Assembly: GCF_002741075.1 (NCBI RefSeq)
Contig: NZ_CP016634.1
Coordinates: 202,501 to 266,500, forward strand
Length of the DNA stretch: 64,000 bases
Source: Pseudomonas putida
GTDB lineage: Bacteria; Pseudomonadota; Gammaproteobacteria; Pseudomonadales; Pseudomonadaceae
Direction: 5' to 3'
Shown: one piece after another, positions 10,932 through 18,877 of the stretch
Layout: each line of letters starts with the position of its first letter
Numbering within the stretch: the first letter of the stretch is position 1
Position numbers and translations under genes: made by a program
Notes under the pieces: generated by a model
What the model was told of the DNA's origin: nothing
Databases searched by the model: none
Seen by the model: only the letters and a program-made list of their open reading frames with translations

Positions 10932-12875
10932 CTACGATTTTAACCTATTTACTTCGTTGCGATGTAGTAGGCGGACAGTCGGGACATATCCTGGCTCCCC
11001 TGGCGATATTGGATTGATTTTTCCCATTCTCACAAGGTTGGTCGAATATCCGATGGGGCCGTCGAGCATCTCATCTGCCTCGCAGAGGCTAACGAACGAT
11101 AGGCGGTGTTCTTTCAGTTGCGTTAGTCGGTTTTGAGGTATAAAGACCTTGGCACCCAAGCGCAGGTGCTCTACGAAACCGCTTTGGACAAAACGCCGAG
11201 AGAAGGTTTGCGGTGACATTGATAGTTCTCTTGCACAGCTTTTTAGCGTAAGCATTCTCTCCAGCAGGGCTTTGGTGCTGAGGACCGAACTCATCGTGAA
11301 TCTCCGTTTTGCTCCCTGCACACGCGTGAGATGGCCAAGGTCGTGTAGGTGCTTAAGATCATGCAGGGACACTTGCAGCATACGCGCGGCGACAGCACTG
11401 ACGCATGAATCGTCTGGCTCAGGGGCGCCGCAGCTAGCGGAGGCTCTTTTTCTGCCAGACATGGATTTATAACGAACCAAGCCTTGGAGCGTTAGGAGTA
11501 GCTCCTGACCAAGATCCGTGCGCCGATAGATGGTTACTAGGCCACCGTCGATCAAAGGGCCTGATACTGGCTGCACTCCGAGGTGAAGCAGCTTGGCAGA
11601 GAGCGTGGTGCGAGGAAGTGCCAGCTCATCGGCAAGCTGACCGATGAATATGAAATCGGTCGAAAATTGAGCAACAGATGCCGCATTGATCAAAATTTTA
11701 CCACGTGGACCTTTCTTTAGATGGGGCTGTATAAACCCATTGGAGAGCGCATTGCGTGCCGCCTCAGGATATACTCCGAGCCGGACTGCGGCCTCCTCGA
11801 TAGTGATGAGGTCGTTGTGGTCGTCACTATGAAGAGCCTCTGGAACACTGGATACGGTATTTGGTGCGTGCTGCTGTGATTCCAACAATTTGCACAGGTT
11901 GATCGCAGAATAGATCCAACGTACTCCTTGTTGCTTCTTTCGCTGAACCAGATTGCGTGACAGCAGTGACTTGAGATTTTTGGTAGATACATTCAAAGCC
12001 TTCAGCATTTCATCTTGATAAAGCTGTAGCTCTGAACAACGGCATGAACCAATGTGCTCGTTCTTGGGGACTTCGGAAATGAGCAAGCGAGAGATTTGAT
12101 TTCTGATCCATACGTCAGTAGCGGTCATCCAAGGCGCCATGAGTGCTCGAACCGGCAAACAGGGGTACTTTTTGCTTGCGAGAGCGAGCACCTCATTGAA
12201 TGTTTGCTCATCGCAGTTGGCGACGCATGCCGCCATTTCGAGAATCATCAAGCGCTGGGGGTGTGCTTCATAGCGAAGTGCCCGCAGTGCAAACATAAAA
12301 CGGTCCAGTGCATCCTGGTCCCCTCTTCTGAAGAAGTCCAGAACCAGATGGGAGGCATGAGACTGAGAGGCTGCGGTAGGACTAATGCAGAGATCGAAGC
12401 CGCAGCGGCAGTGGTTACCCACCAACTGGGTCCATTGAATCGGCTTCTGGCAGTTAGGGCAGGCGAACTCGTATCGACATTCATGGTAGGGGCAGGTGTC
12501 CAGCCAGATGAGGTCTTGAATCGCGCGATGACCAACGTTCCGAAGGCATTCTGGGCAGAAACAGTAGGCTTCGGCACGGATCGATGCCGCTGGGACTAGC
12601 AGTCCCATCACTTCCACCGGACTTTCGCTTGTGGGGCCTCTCTGGGTATAAAAGCTTCGTCGGAATTGCCCCCCATTGAGAGCGGTGTTTTTGCTGAGTT
12701 CAGTGACTAGTTTCGAGTGTCGCATTTGCCATGCAAAGGGTTGTCGAGACTCCTTGGAGCCCATGGCTCTGGCCATTGCAGTGACTGAGCCGAACCCATT
12801 GGCCAGCGCGGTACGGATCAGGACATTGCGTGGACTTTCTTCGTCAGATCCATGAGCGAGGAAAAAAAGCTTCAT
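10932..12875 (-). CDS. tniQ: TniQ/TnsD-family target-selection protein (647 aa)
   Basis: TniQ proteins select the insertion site and recruit TnsC. The N-terminal half has the TniQ zinc-binding region: C107/C110 (CFCPEC), C128/H131 (CPYH), C139/C142 (CPNC) and C156/C158 (CRC). The long C-terminal half carries several helix-turn-helix-like stretches, for example ITIEEAAVRLGVYPEAARNA, the one beginning FIGQLADELALPRTTLSAKL, VSAVAARMLQVSLHDLKHL and LKSCARELSMSPQTFSRRFV, fitting a DNA-reading selector. At 647 residues it is longer than Tn7 TnsD (about 508). The start overlaps the tnsC stop (TAATG), so it is translationally coupled as the last gene of the operon. It is the only candidate for recognising the nrdB 3' end. 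Its stop lies about 55 bp inside the innermost left-end site. Confidence 0.9.
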   Translation of the reverse strand: MKLFFLAHGSDEESPRNVLIRTALANGFGSVTAMARAMGSKESRQPFAWQMRHSKLVTELSKNTALNGGQFRRSFYTQRGPTSESPVEVMGLLVPAASIRAEAYCFCPECLRNVGHRAIQDLIWLDTCPYHECRYEFACPNCQKPIQWTQLVGNHCRCGFDLCISPTAASQSHASHLVLDFFRRGDQDALDRFMFALRALRYEAHPQRLMILEMAACVANCDEQTFNEVLALASKKYPCLPVRALMAPWMTATDVWIRNQISRLLISEVPKNEHIGSCRCSELQLYQDEMLKALNVSTKNLKSLLSRNLVQRKKQQGVRWIYSAINLCKLLESQQHAPNTVSSVPEALHSDDHNDLITIEEAAVRLGVYPEAARNALSNGFIQPHLKKGPRGKILINAASVAQFSTDFIFIGQLADELALPRTTLSAKLLHLGVQPVSGPLIDGGLVTIYRRTDLGQELLLTLQGLVRYKSMSGRKRASASCGAPEPDDSCVSAVAARMLQVSLHDLKHLHDLGHLTRVQGAKRRFTMSSVLSTKALLERMLTLKSCARELSMSPQTFSRRFVQSGFVEHLRLGAKVFIPQNRLTQLKEHRLSFVSLCEADEMLDGPIGYSTNLVRMGKINPISPGEPGYVPTVRLLHRNEVNRLKS

Positions 12876-13816
12876 TAACTCATCCTCCCGGCGATGATTC
12901 GGTCGAGCGACGCCGGGGGCAAACGGAAGGGATTATTGGGGCATTTGGCGGTTGGGATGAACGACAGGTCCACCGCTTTTGCGAGATCTTCATGGGTAAA
13001 GCATCCATCGTCCCGTAGGAGAGCGGCTTTAAGGGCATCGCTGAGCAGTTGCCTAATCCCATTCATGTTTCCGCCGCTGGCCAAGTACATTGCCTTTAGG
13101 TGTTGATCCGCGCAGATGTTCATACAGCTTGTGAACTCGCCAACCTCTTTCAAGGTGTTTCCCAGTGCACGGAGGGTTTTGCTGAATACCGATTTTGGAT
13201 CTAGCGTCGAGTAGGTAAATTCGGTCATTTGGTGACGATAAGGATAGCGTCGAGAAAGTTGCGGGTGGGCATTGATGATCTCTTCGCAACGTGGTATGCC
13301 AACAATAGCTATAGGGACGAGGGTTTCGTTCAAGAGAGTGCGAACCCAGTCGCAGACCTGCTCCCTTGATTTTTCAGCACCTTTTCTGAGCAGATTATCG
13401 AATTCGTCAAGGACTATCAGTTGTGTTTGGCAAGTTTCTAGCAAAACAACAAGACGGTTAAAAAGTGTCGAGTTATTACCTGAGGTATTGGTGGATCCCA
13501 GCTTTTCAAGCATGCTAACAGTCAGCGTTTTTATGGTTGCTCCAGCATTGAGCGAACAGTAGAATGCCGGCACAATCTCTCTGGTTCCATGCTCATCGGT
13601 AACGACGCTTCTTGCACCGAAACGGCTCATCGCAACCTTGCAAACAGTAGACTTCCCTGTACCAGGCTCTCCAACGATGAGCGCAGAGGCTGGCTCACCG
13701 CGCACCTGAGTGGTTTCTACGCTACGATAAATGCAATCAAGCGCTTGGGTGTACTCAGGGTGGCTGACAATGCACTCTGCGAACTGCGATAGTTTGTCGG
13801 TAATAGTTTTGGTCAT
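12875..13816 (-). CDS. tnsC: TnsC/TniB-type AAA+ transposition ATPase (313 aa)
   Basis: The regulator ATPase that links target selector to transposase. Walker A is GEPGTGKS (residues 49-56), Walker B is QLIVLDEFD (132-140), and a sensor region follows in PIAIVGIPRCEEIINAHPQL. The length is nearer to TniB (about 300) than to Tn7 TnsC (555), so this belongs to the shorter group. It overlaps tnsB by 4 bp (ATGA) and tniQ by 1 bp. Confidence 0.93.
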   Translation of the reverse strand: MTKTITDKLSQFAECIVSHPEYTQALDCIYRSVETTQVRGEPASALIVGEPGTGKSTVCKVAMSRFGARSVVTDEHGTREIVPAFYCSLNAGATIKTLTVSMLEKLGSTNTSGNNSTLFNRLVVLLETCQTQLIVLDEFDNLLRKGAEKSREQVCDWVRTLLNETLVPIAIVGIPRCEEIINAHPQLSRRYPYRHQMTEFTYSTLDPKSVFSKTLRALGNTLKEVGEFTSCMNICADQHLKAMYLASGGNMNGIRQLLSDALKAALLRDDGCFTHEDLAKAVDLSFIPTAKCPNNPFRLPPASLDRIIAGRMS

Positions 13817-15744
13817 GGTTTCTTCCTGGGTAGTTGAATGGTTTGATAGTCGTCTTCCTCGGAGTCATCGACTTCGTTACCTCGGATGTCTTGTTTGATA
13901 AGGGCATTGTCAGTTTCCTGGGACTCTAGCTCGTGATCATGGTCTGGATAGAATTCGTGGGTAATATCAAGAGAGCGCTGTTGGATTAGCGCGTCTTGCA
14001 ATTGCTGACGTTTGCGTCGTTCGCTCCGTGTTTTTCCGTTGCTGATTTCTGTGTGAATTCTGAGCAGGGCTTTTCTTGCGTCAGTTTCGTCATACGCTTT
14101 TTTCTCAGCCTTGAATTTTTCTTGCACAAGTTCGTGCTCGTACATCGATAGGCCATATTGATAATCAGTGACTGCGTCAGCTGTGTAGAAAACGTGGCTT
14201 CCCGGTGCATGTACATAGGCAGTGCCGAGGTCAGAGCGGTCATACAAAACCTCTACAGATTGGCCCGCTCCAACCACCTCTGCGAGGTGTGAGAGGCCGG
14301 GTCCGGTCCAGGCCAAATTTTTATGTCTAACTCGTCCTTTGTTAATTGTGCAGCGGAAGCTTGCCATGCACAGAAAAGAAACGTTTTCCGGCGAGAAGAC
14401 CTTTGGTGGGTTAATCGGGTCGATGCTTTGCTTCCACATCTCTAGCGTTGGAAGGCTGCGCTGACCGTGCCTTCGCTTGTGATAATAACTGTGTACCCAA
14501 TCTTCAAAAATATTCCGCAGTTTTGCCAACGTGAACGTTGCTTCGGTTGTGGAGTTGTAGTCACCTTTTTCTGCTGGGTTTGATTTTGTTGTCCCCTCTA
14601 GACAATGAATTAGCTGTTTGTTGAGCGTCTTGAAAAATGACTCAATAAACGGCTTTTGATCAGGTTGTCCTCGTGAGCAAAACCTTATTTGGAAGCCAAG
14701 TCGTTGGGCAGTTGCTAGAAGGGAGGCGTTGTAGAATTCGGAACCGTTGTCAACGACCAACTCCTCAGGTAGTCCGGCTGGAGAGCCATCCTCCCGTTCA
14801 GTCAGTGCATGGCGCAATGCGCTAGCGGTCTTCTCGTAGCAGGGCGGTGTCATCGACAACGACCAACCAATTAGTGCTCCCGAGTAGGTATCTATGAGCA
14901 TAGTCAGATAGGGTCTACCAATATTCAGGCCAAAGTCGTCGACTAGCTCAACATCTAGTTCTTGCGTATCGGCCTCAACTCTTGCGAGTAGGCGGCGTGA
15001 ACAGTGAATGCTAGTGCCAAACTTATGTTTATTGGCAGCTGCTTTTTTCCCCAGGCGTGCGCAATCGGCCACATATGTGGGAATAGCATTCACTGCGCGG
15101 TAAAACGTCGCTGTTGAAGGAATGTCTAGATCCGTCGTTCGGTCTTCATTCAAAACCTCGATATGGCCTCTCATGAGTTGGTAGACGCAGGAGGCTGGTA
15201 GCCGGGTTGGCGTCAAATAGTAATTTTTTATGTAGGTTTGCATAATGTCGAGGGCCTCTGGTTCGAGCCTCTTAGCGCGCTGGCATTTATTCTGCGGTGC
15301 CTTTAGTAGCGCAAAAATATTCTGACCGCTCTCTACGTAGCGTTTCATCAGATTGTATATTTTTGTGTATTTTGGCGGCTTTGGGTCGCCGCGTTCTGAT
15401 GCTAGATTCTGCAACTCAGCGAGAGTGCTCTCACGTGGCAGTGAACCATGAAATTTTTCGTGTAGCTTGCGAATGTAGTAAGCGATATTGTCCAGTTTGA
15501 GTTGTTCAGAAGCATCGAGATGGATCATTCTTAGTGCTTCGGTTTCATTCAAAATGGCACTGCGAGCAGGGACCAGTTGTCCCTGTTGTAGGCGCTTATC
15601 AACTTCACTGTCAAGGAGGTTTATCACTCCCTTGTGGTTGACGCCTCGTAGCTGAAAGTAGCCATTGTAAAAGCTAACTACTTCCATCAGTTCACCATTG
15701 AACAGGTAGCGAGCGCCCAGGCGCACTTCATGACGCTTTTCCAT
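13813..15744 (-). CDS. tnsB: TnsB-like DDE transposase (643 aa)
   Basis: An rve-fold integrase with a Mu-type C-terminal domain that cuts the 3' ends of the element and joins them to target DNA. The probable catalytic triad is D259 (in VEADT), D332 (VVDNGSEFYN) and E368 (FIESFFKTLN), with DD35E spacing. An N-terminal helical DNA-binding region (residues 1-200) would bind the end repeats. It starts 5 bp after the tnsA stop and overlaps tnsC by 4 bp. GC content looks lower than the flanking chromosome. Confidence 0.93.
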   Translation of the reverse strand: MEKRHEVRLGARYLFNGELMEVVSFYNGYFQLRGVNHKGVINLLDSEVDKRLQQGQLVPARSAILNETEALRMIHLDASEQLKLDNIAYYIRKLHEKFHGSLPRESTLAELQNLASERGDPKPPKYTKIYNLMKRYVESGQNIFALLKAPQNKCQRAKRLEPEALDIMQTYIKNYYLTPTRLPASCVYQLMRGHIEVLNEDRTTDLDIPSTATFYRAVNAIPTYVADCARLGKKAAANKHKFGTSIHCSRRLLARVEADTQELDVELVDDFGLNIGRPYLTMLIDTYSGALIGWSLSMTPPCYEKTASALRHALTEREDGSPAGLPEELVVDNGSEFYNASLLATAQRLGFQIRFCSRGQPDQKPFIESFFKTLNKQLIHCLEGTTKSNPAEKGDYNSTTEATFTLAKLRNIFEDWVHSYYHKRRHGQRSLPTLEMWKQSIDPINPPKVFSPENVSFLCMASFRCTINKGRVRHKNLAWTGPGLSHLAEVVGAGQSVEVLYDRSDLGTAYVHAPGSHVFYTADAVTDYQYGLSMYEHELVQEKFKAEKKAYDETDARKALLRIHTEISNGKTRSERRKRQQLQDALIQQRSLDITHEFYPDHDHELESQETDNALIKQDIRGNEVDDSEEDDYQTIQLPRKKP

Positions 15745-15748
15745 GCCC

Positions 15749-16399
15749 TTATCTCCAGTGAACTCGGCTGTCTTGGGTGAGGGGCTTGCTCCAGTCGAGA
15801 TGCAGGTCCTGATTGAAAATCGCCGCAGCTATCGCGCCAGGGGAAGGTGGCGAAGGCAGGTCCAGTAGCTCGCGAATGCGCAACGGCGGAGTCAGGGCAC
15901 CAAGTCGGTCACGCAGGTAGTCGAGTTCCAGCGGCGAAACGGCTCGTGACTGGTTATAGGTCTGGATCAGGTTGTTCAAGAGTGGCTGGTGGCGTATTTG
16001 TCGCTCTGTCAGCAGTTCGAAGTCAGCGCCTCGGGATTCGACGAGCTGCTTGGCTGCTTGGTAGAGGGCAAGGGACTTCGGTTTTTGAAAGACGTTGTCG
16101 GGTTTTACCTCAACAAAGCGGATGGGCCTATCTGCGTACTGAACGACGAAATCTGGCACGTAGGTGTGAGCCTTGCCCTCTACCAGCACGTGCAGCCGCT
16201 CGGGTTGTTCTCGGTAGGCTATGACATTCCGATCCTGTTCCCAGTGAAAACAGGCGTCTGCTTCCAGCCGTGTTTCACAGATAATCAGCAAGCCATTCTT
16301 TCGAGAGGGAAAGACCGTGGTTTGTTTCCCATATTTGCTGCGCCCAATCAATCTTTCGGGCGAAGGGAGGCCGCCGACAGAACTGCGGATTTTTTTCAT
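15749..16399 (-). CDS. tnsA: TnsA-like endonuclease (216 aa)
   Basis: A PD-(D/E)XK nuclease that cuts the 5' ends and makes transposition cut-and-paste. The candidate active site is E42 or E46 (ICETRLEAD), D83 (YVPDF) and E97-x-K99 (FVEVKP). The C-terminal region may contact TnsC. It is the first gene of the operon; the upstream 740 bp hold its promoter. Presence of TnsA separates this element from the TnsA-less Tn5053 group, which copies itself replicatively. Confidence 0.9.
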   Translation of the reverse strand: MKKIRSSVGGLPSPERLIGRSKYGKQTTVFPSRKNGLLIICETRLEADACFHWEQDRNVIAYREQPERLHVLVEGKAHTYVPDFVVQYADRPIRFVEVKPDNVFQKPKSLALYQAAKQLVESRGADFELLTERQIRHQPLLNNLIQTYNQSRAVSPLELDYLRDRLGALTPPLRIRELLDLPSPPSPGAIAAAIFNQDLHLDWSKPLTQDSRVHWR

Positions 16400-17142
16400 G
16401 ATGTATACCCTATTGGTAGCGTTACTTAGGCTGGTACTAAGACATCAGCTTGTCAAACGGCTGTCAGATAGATGGTCATAACATCATGGTTCGGTCCTGG
16501 TCGGTTCGTTTACTATATTGACTAGTTGATGAGAAAAGCGGGTTAATCAAGGGTTTGAAAAGTTATATCTATATTTTCCTATTATTATTTTATAGAAAGC
16601 ACGGAGCATGGCCTGACGAATGGCTAGGCACCATGTCTAGTGAAACTCGGTAAGCTTACAGGTCAAGTAATTTTTCCTGCCGAAACGACAGGGGTCAGCA
16701 GAAAGCTGAAAGCTCGCTGATCAGCGATTGAGGAAGGGTAATAAGTATTGCAAGGCGAGGGGGAGTGCTTTCATTCTTGGTTCGCGCATTGATTAGATGC
16801 CGCCAGAGTATAACAAGGCTTGCTATGAAAGTCAATGGCTGGTTTCGCGTTAGAGTAGATCGCCTTTCCGCCACGGAGGGGGCTAAGGATCGCCCATGCT
16901 GCGTAGGACGGCCTATCTAGACGGTGACGCTGGTTGTGTCGAGCGGCTCAAGCCAGCTCCAGACTGTTTCCGCCAAGGCTAACCATGCGGAGGTTACCGG
17001 AGAGGTCGTGGACTTGGCTAATCGGTGAATGGTCATTGAACTTTAACTAATAGTCCTATGGGCCTCAAAAGTTGACAAGTACTTTCGGTATACTAAATTT
17101 ACAATGCTGACCAAGGGCAAATTCTTCCCAAGGTAAATCAAT
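16400..17142. other. 743-bp non-coding region between tnsA and the cargo
   Basis: No open frame of useful size is seen on either strand. The part next to tnsA is AT-rich (16500-16600) and probably holds the tns promoter. A perfect 12-bp palindrome CGCTGATCAGCG lies at 16714-16725. Near 17070-17095 there are TTGACA and TATACT elements, but only 11 bp apart, so they are not a normal promoter pair. No copy of the terminal repeat motif good enough to mark a transposon end was found. Confidence 0.6.
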
Positions 17143-17469
17143 ATGTTGATGCCGCGTCAAAATATTGTCCTCCTTTTGTTCTGCTCCGATATTCGTAAGC
17201 TGACGATTCGGGATCCTGAAATTTTGCTGGTTCAACCCCATGATCTCCCCGATTTTCCAGAGCGTGGGGTGGAGCTGATTTCGTTCAAGTATAGACGTGA
17301 GGTGGTGCAGCTGAGTTTGCAGTTGACGCTGCTTTTAGGGACCTGTGTGCGAATTTACCCCATTGGCGAATGCACCAAGGGTAAGCTGAAGAGAAAGTTA
17401 TCCTCCGCCCAGGGATTATATCGGGTGCTGACATTGTGGCACCTGGATCAGAACTCTACGTGTCATTAA
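17143..17469 (+). CDS. Hypothetical protein, first gene of the cargo (108 aa)
   Basis: Not recognised. The ATG has a good ribosome-binding site (AAGG, 8 bp before). The protein has a hydrophobic N-terminal stretch (NIVLLLFCSD), a central VELISFKYRREVVQLSLQLT, and a basic patch TKGKLKRKLSSAQGLYRVLT. No transmembrane helix is clear. It is probably the start of a small rightward cluster with the next two genes, separated from them by an operator-like region. Confidence 0.55.
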   Translation: MLMPRQNIVLLLFCSDIRKLTIRDPEILLVQPHDLPDFPERGVELISFKYRREVVQLSLQLTLLLGTCVRIYPIGECTKGKLKRKLSSAQGLYRVLTLWHLDQNSTCH

Positions 17470-17477
17470 TGACTAGA

Positions 17478-17534
17478 TCGTAAATCTAGATTTTTCGTAA
17501 ACCTACAAAGTTTACAAGAAGACCAGGTTTACGA
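17478..17534. promoter_or_regulatory. Operator-like repeats TCGTAAA
   Basis: TCGTAAACCT (17495-17504) and its exact inverse AGGTTTACGA (17525-17534) are 20 bp apart, and a third TCGTAAA lies at 17478 in direct orientation. The group sits just upstream of the zinc-ribbon gene at 17555. Repeated short sites before a small-protein operon suggest binding by a regulator, perhaps one encoded by the neighbours. Confidence 0.5.
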
Positions 17535-17554
17535 TCGGGAAACAGGTGAAGCAA

Positions 17555-17890
17555 ATGCAAGGGAAGGATTGGACGCAGCAGATCAAGGCTCTGGACCTCG
17601 ACCTCGGCCCCGATTTTGCTGGTTGGCAACGTTTCGCCAATGCTTTACAGCTTGCTGCGCTAGATTACGACTTCAAACTCACCCTTGTACGGCCCATGGA
17701 TGGTTATCTCAGGATTGAGGAGCCATTCGCGCCACTGCATATACAGACCTTAGCCATGGCAGTGGAATACGTGACCGACGCGATTTGCCAGCGCTGTGGG
17801 AAGCCTGGGCCGCAGCGTCTGGTAAGCGCGAGGCGCGTTTGGAAACTCTGCGCTCGCTGCCAGACAGACTTGGCGATGCGAAATGAGTAA
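17555..17890 (+). CDS. Small zinc-ribbon-like protein (111 aa)
   Basis: Not assigned to a family. The C-terminal third has a Cys4 pattern, CQRC ... CARC, spaced like a zinc ribbon. The first 75 residues (LDLDLGPDFAGWQRFANALQ and following) look globular. The ATG at 17555 follows AGGTGA; a GTG 9 bp earlier is also possible. Its stop overlaps the start of the next Cys-rich gene, so the two are probably made together. Confidence 0.6.
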   Translation: MQGKDWTQQIKALDLDLGPDFAGWQRFANALQLAALDYDFKLTLVRPMDGYLRIEEPFAPLHIQTLAMAVEYVTDAICQRCGKPGPQRLVSARRVWKLCARCQTDLAMRNE

Positions 17891-18281
17891 TCCAAATCCA
17901 ACTTGTGTCGGTTGTGGCTGTGTTCTCCTGACCGAAGACCTCAGCAGCACTTGGGCTATAGCTACCCATCCTGCGCAGGGGGAGGGGGTACTAAGGCTGT
18001 GCGAGCGATGCACTGCTCGCGTCGCAATGGCCCTTTGGCCTCAGTTGATTGCGCTGGTAACGCCTACCACCGAGTGCCCAGAAGACGTTCTGGCCATAGT
18101 TGGAGTCATTTATCAGGTTATGGCGTTCTTCAGGTACGATCAATCGTGCGCTTCGCGTTGGTTCTCATCTCCTGTCATCGGTCTTGCTGGGCAATGTCCC
18201 AAAGACCTCGTTCAAAGTGAAGCAGGCCGCCAAGAGATCTTGAGGTTGCTTGGGCAGTTGGCGCATGGTGTGCCGCCATGA
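17883..18281 (+). CDS. Zinc-ribbon protein with DUF2384-like C-terminus (132 aa)
   Basis: The N-terminus has CVGC ... CERC, another Cys4 arrangement. The C-terminal 35 residues (WFSSPVIGLAGQCPKDLVQS then EAGRQEILRLLGQLAHGV) resemble the toxin-binding domain of Xre/MbcA/ParS antitoxins (DUF2384: W...P...L.G..P.dLL.t..G...v...L..i.hG). No RES-domain toxin is next to it, so if it is antitoxin-like it is an orphan or has a non-standard partner, possibly the gene it overlaps by 8 bp. The family match is by eye. Confidence 0.6.
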   Translation: MSNPNPTCVGCGCVLLTEDLSSTWAIATHPAQGEGVLRLCERCTARVAMALWPQLIALVTPTTECPEDVLAIVGVIYQVMAFFRYDQSCASRWFSSPVIGLAGQCPKDLVQSEAGRQEILRLLGQLAHGVPP

Positions 18282-18402
18282 GCCAACTTGAACCGTTGCC
18301 CTTGGGGGGCGGGCGATAAGTCGGCCTGCAAGCTAAGGGCCTCTCACCGTAATCCTATTGTGTCCCAGTTGCGTGGTCGGAGTGGGCCTCCGCAAAGGGC
18401 TG

Positions 18403-18756
18403 TCAGTGAGCGCTGGCAGGACCCAGGCAAGCCTCGATCATTTCCGCGACGTCAAGCAAGCGCTCGCGCAAAGCGGGAAGCCAGACGACTGCCACGGACG
18501 AGTTCCGCTGCGCCAATTCAAGCACCGCCTGAAGGGCATGGTCGGAATGCCGCATTAATTCAATCAAATGAAGGCCGCTAGGACCATGGCTGCCCGCCAG
18601 CCAATGCTTAGCCGTGCGTTCACTGGCATCAGTCCAATGGCGCAGCGTCTTAATGGCGCGGTGTGACGTGCCCAATTCGGTGCGTAAGGCAGCAGCTAGG
18701 GCACCGGCGTAGGTTTGCGCACAGATTGGAAATGAATTACCCATTTTCGTGATCAT
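18403..18756 (-). CDS. Putative helix-turn-helix regulator (117 aa)
   Basis: A small protein with an HTH-like N-terminal region, including LRTELGTSHRAIKTLRHWTD and the following SERTAKHWLAGSHGPSG, followed by helices. The ATG at 18756 has AGGAG 10 bp upstream; a longer frame exists but would reach into the opposite gene's leader. It is divergent from the recombinase, with starts about 120 bp apart, and may repress it. The family is not certain. Confidence 0.65.
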   Translation of the reverse strand: MITKMGNSFPICAQTYAGALAAALRTELGTSHRAIKTLRHWTDASERTAKHWLAGSHGPSGLHLIELMRHSDHALQAVLELAQRNSSVAVVWLPALRERLLDVAEMIEACLGPASAH

Positions 18757-18877
18757 CTTTCCGTATCTCCTCTTTATATTCGTGAGTAGCGCATCTGAAG
18801 TAGGCCGGTAGGTGTGGTGCGGTCTACGGCTTGGTATGGGTGTAGACCCCAAGTCGCTGAGGGGCATCGATCAACAA

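Noticed and set aside
16430..16560. Region upstream of tnsA as the other end of a small ~6-kb element
   Set aside because: No inward-reading copies of the end motif or duplication there, whereas both are present beside nrdB.
17071..17095. TTGACA and TATACT as a sigma-70 promoter for the cargo
   Set aside because: The two elements are only 11 bp apart instead of about 17.
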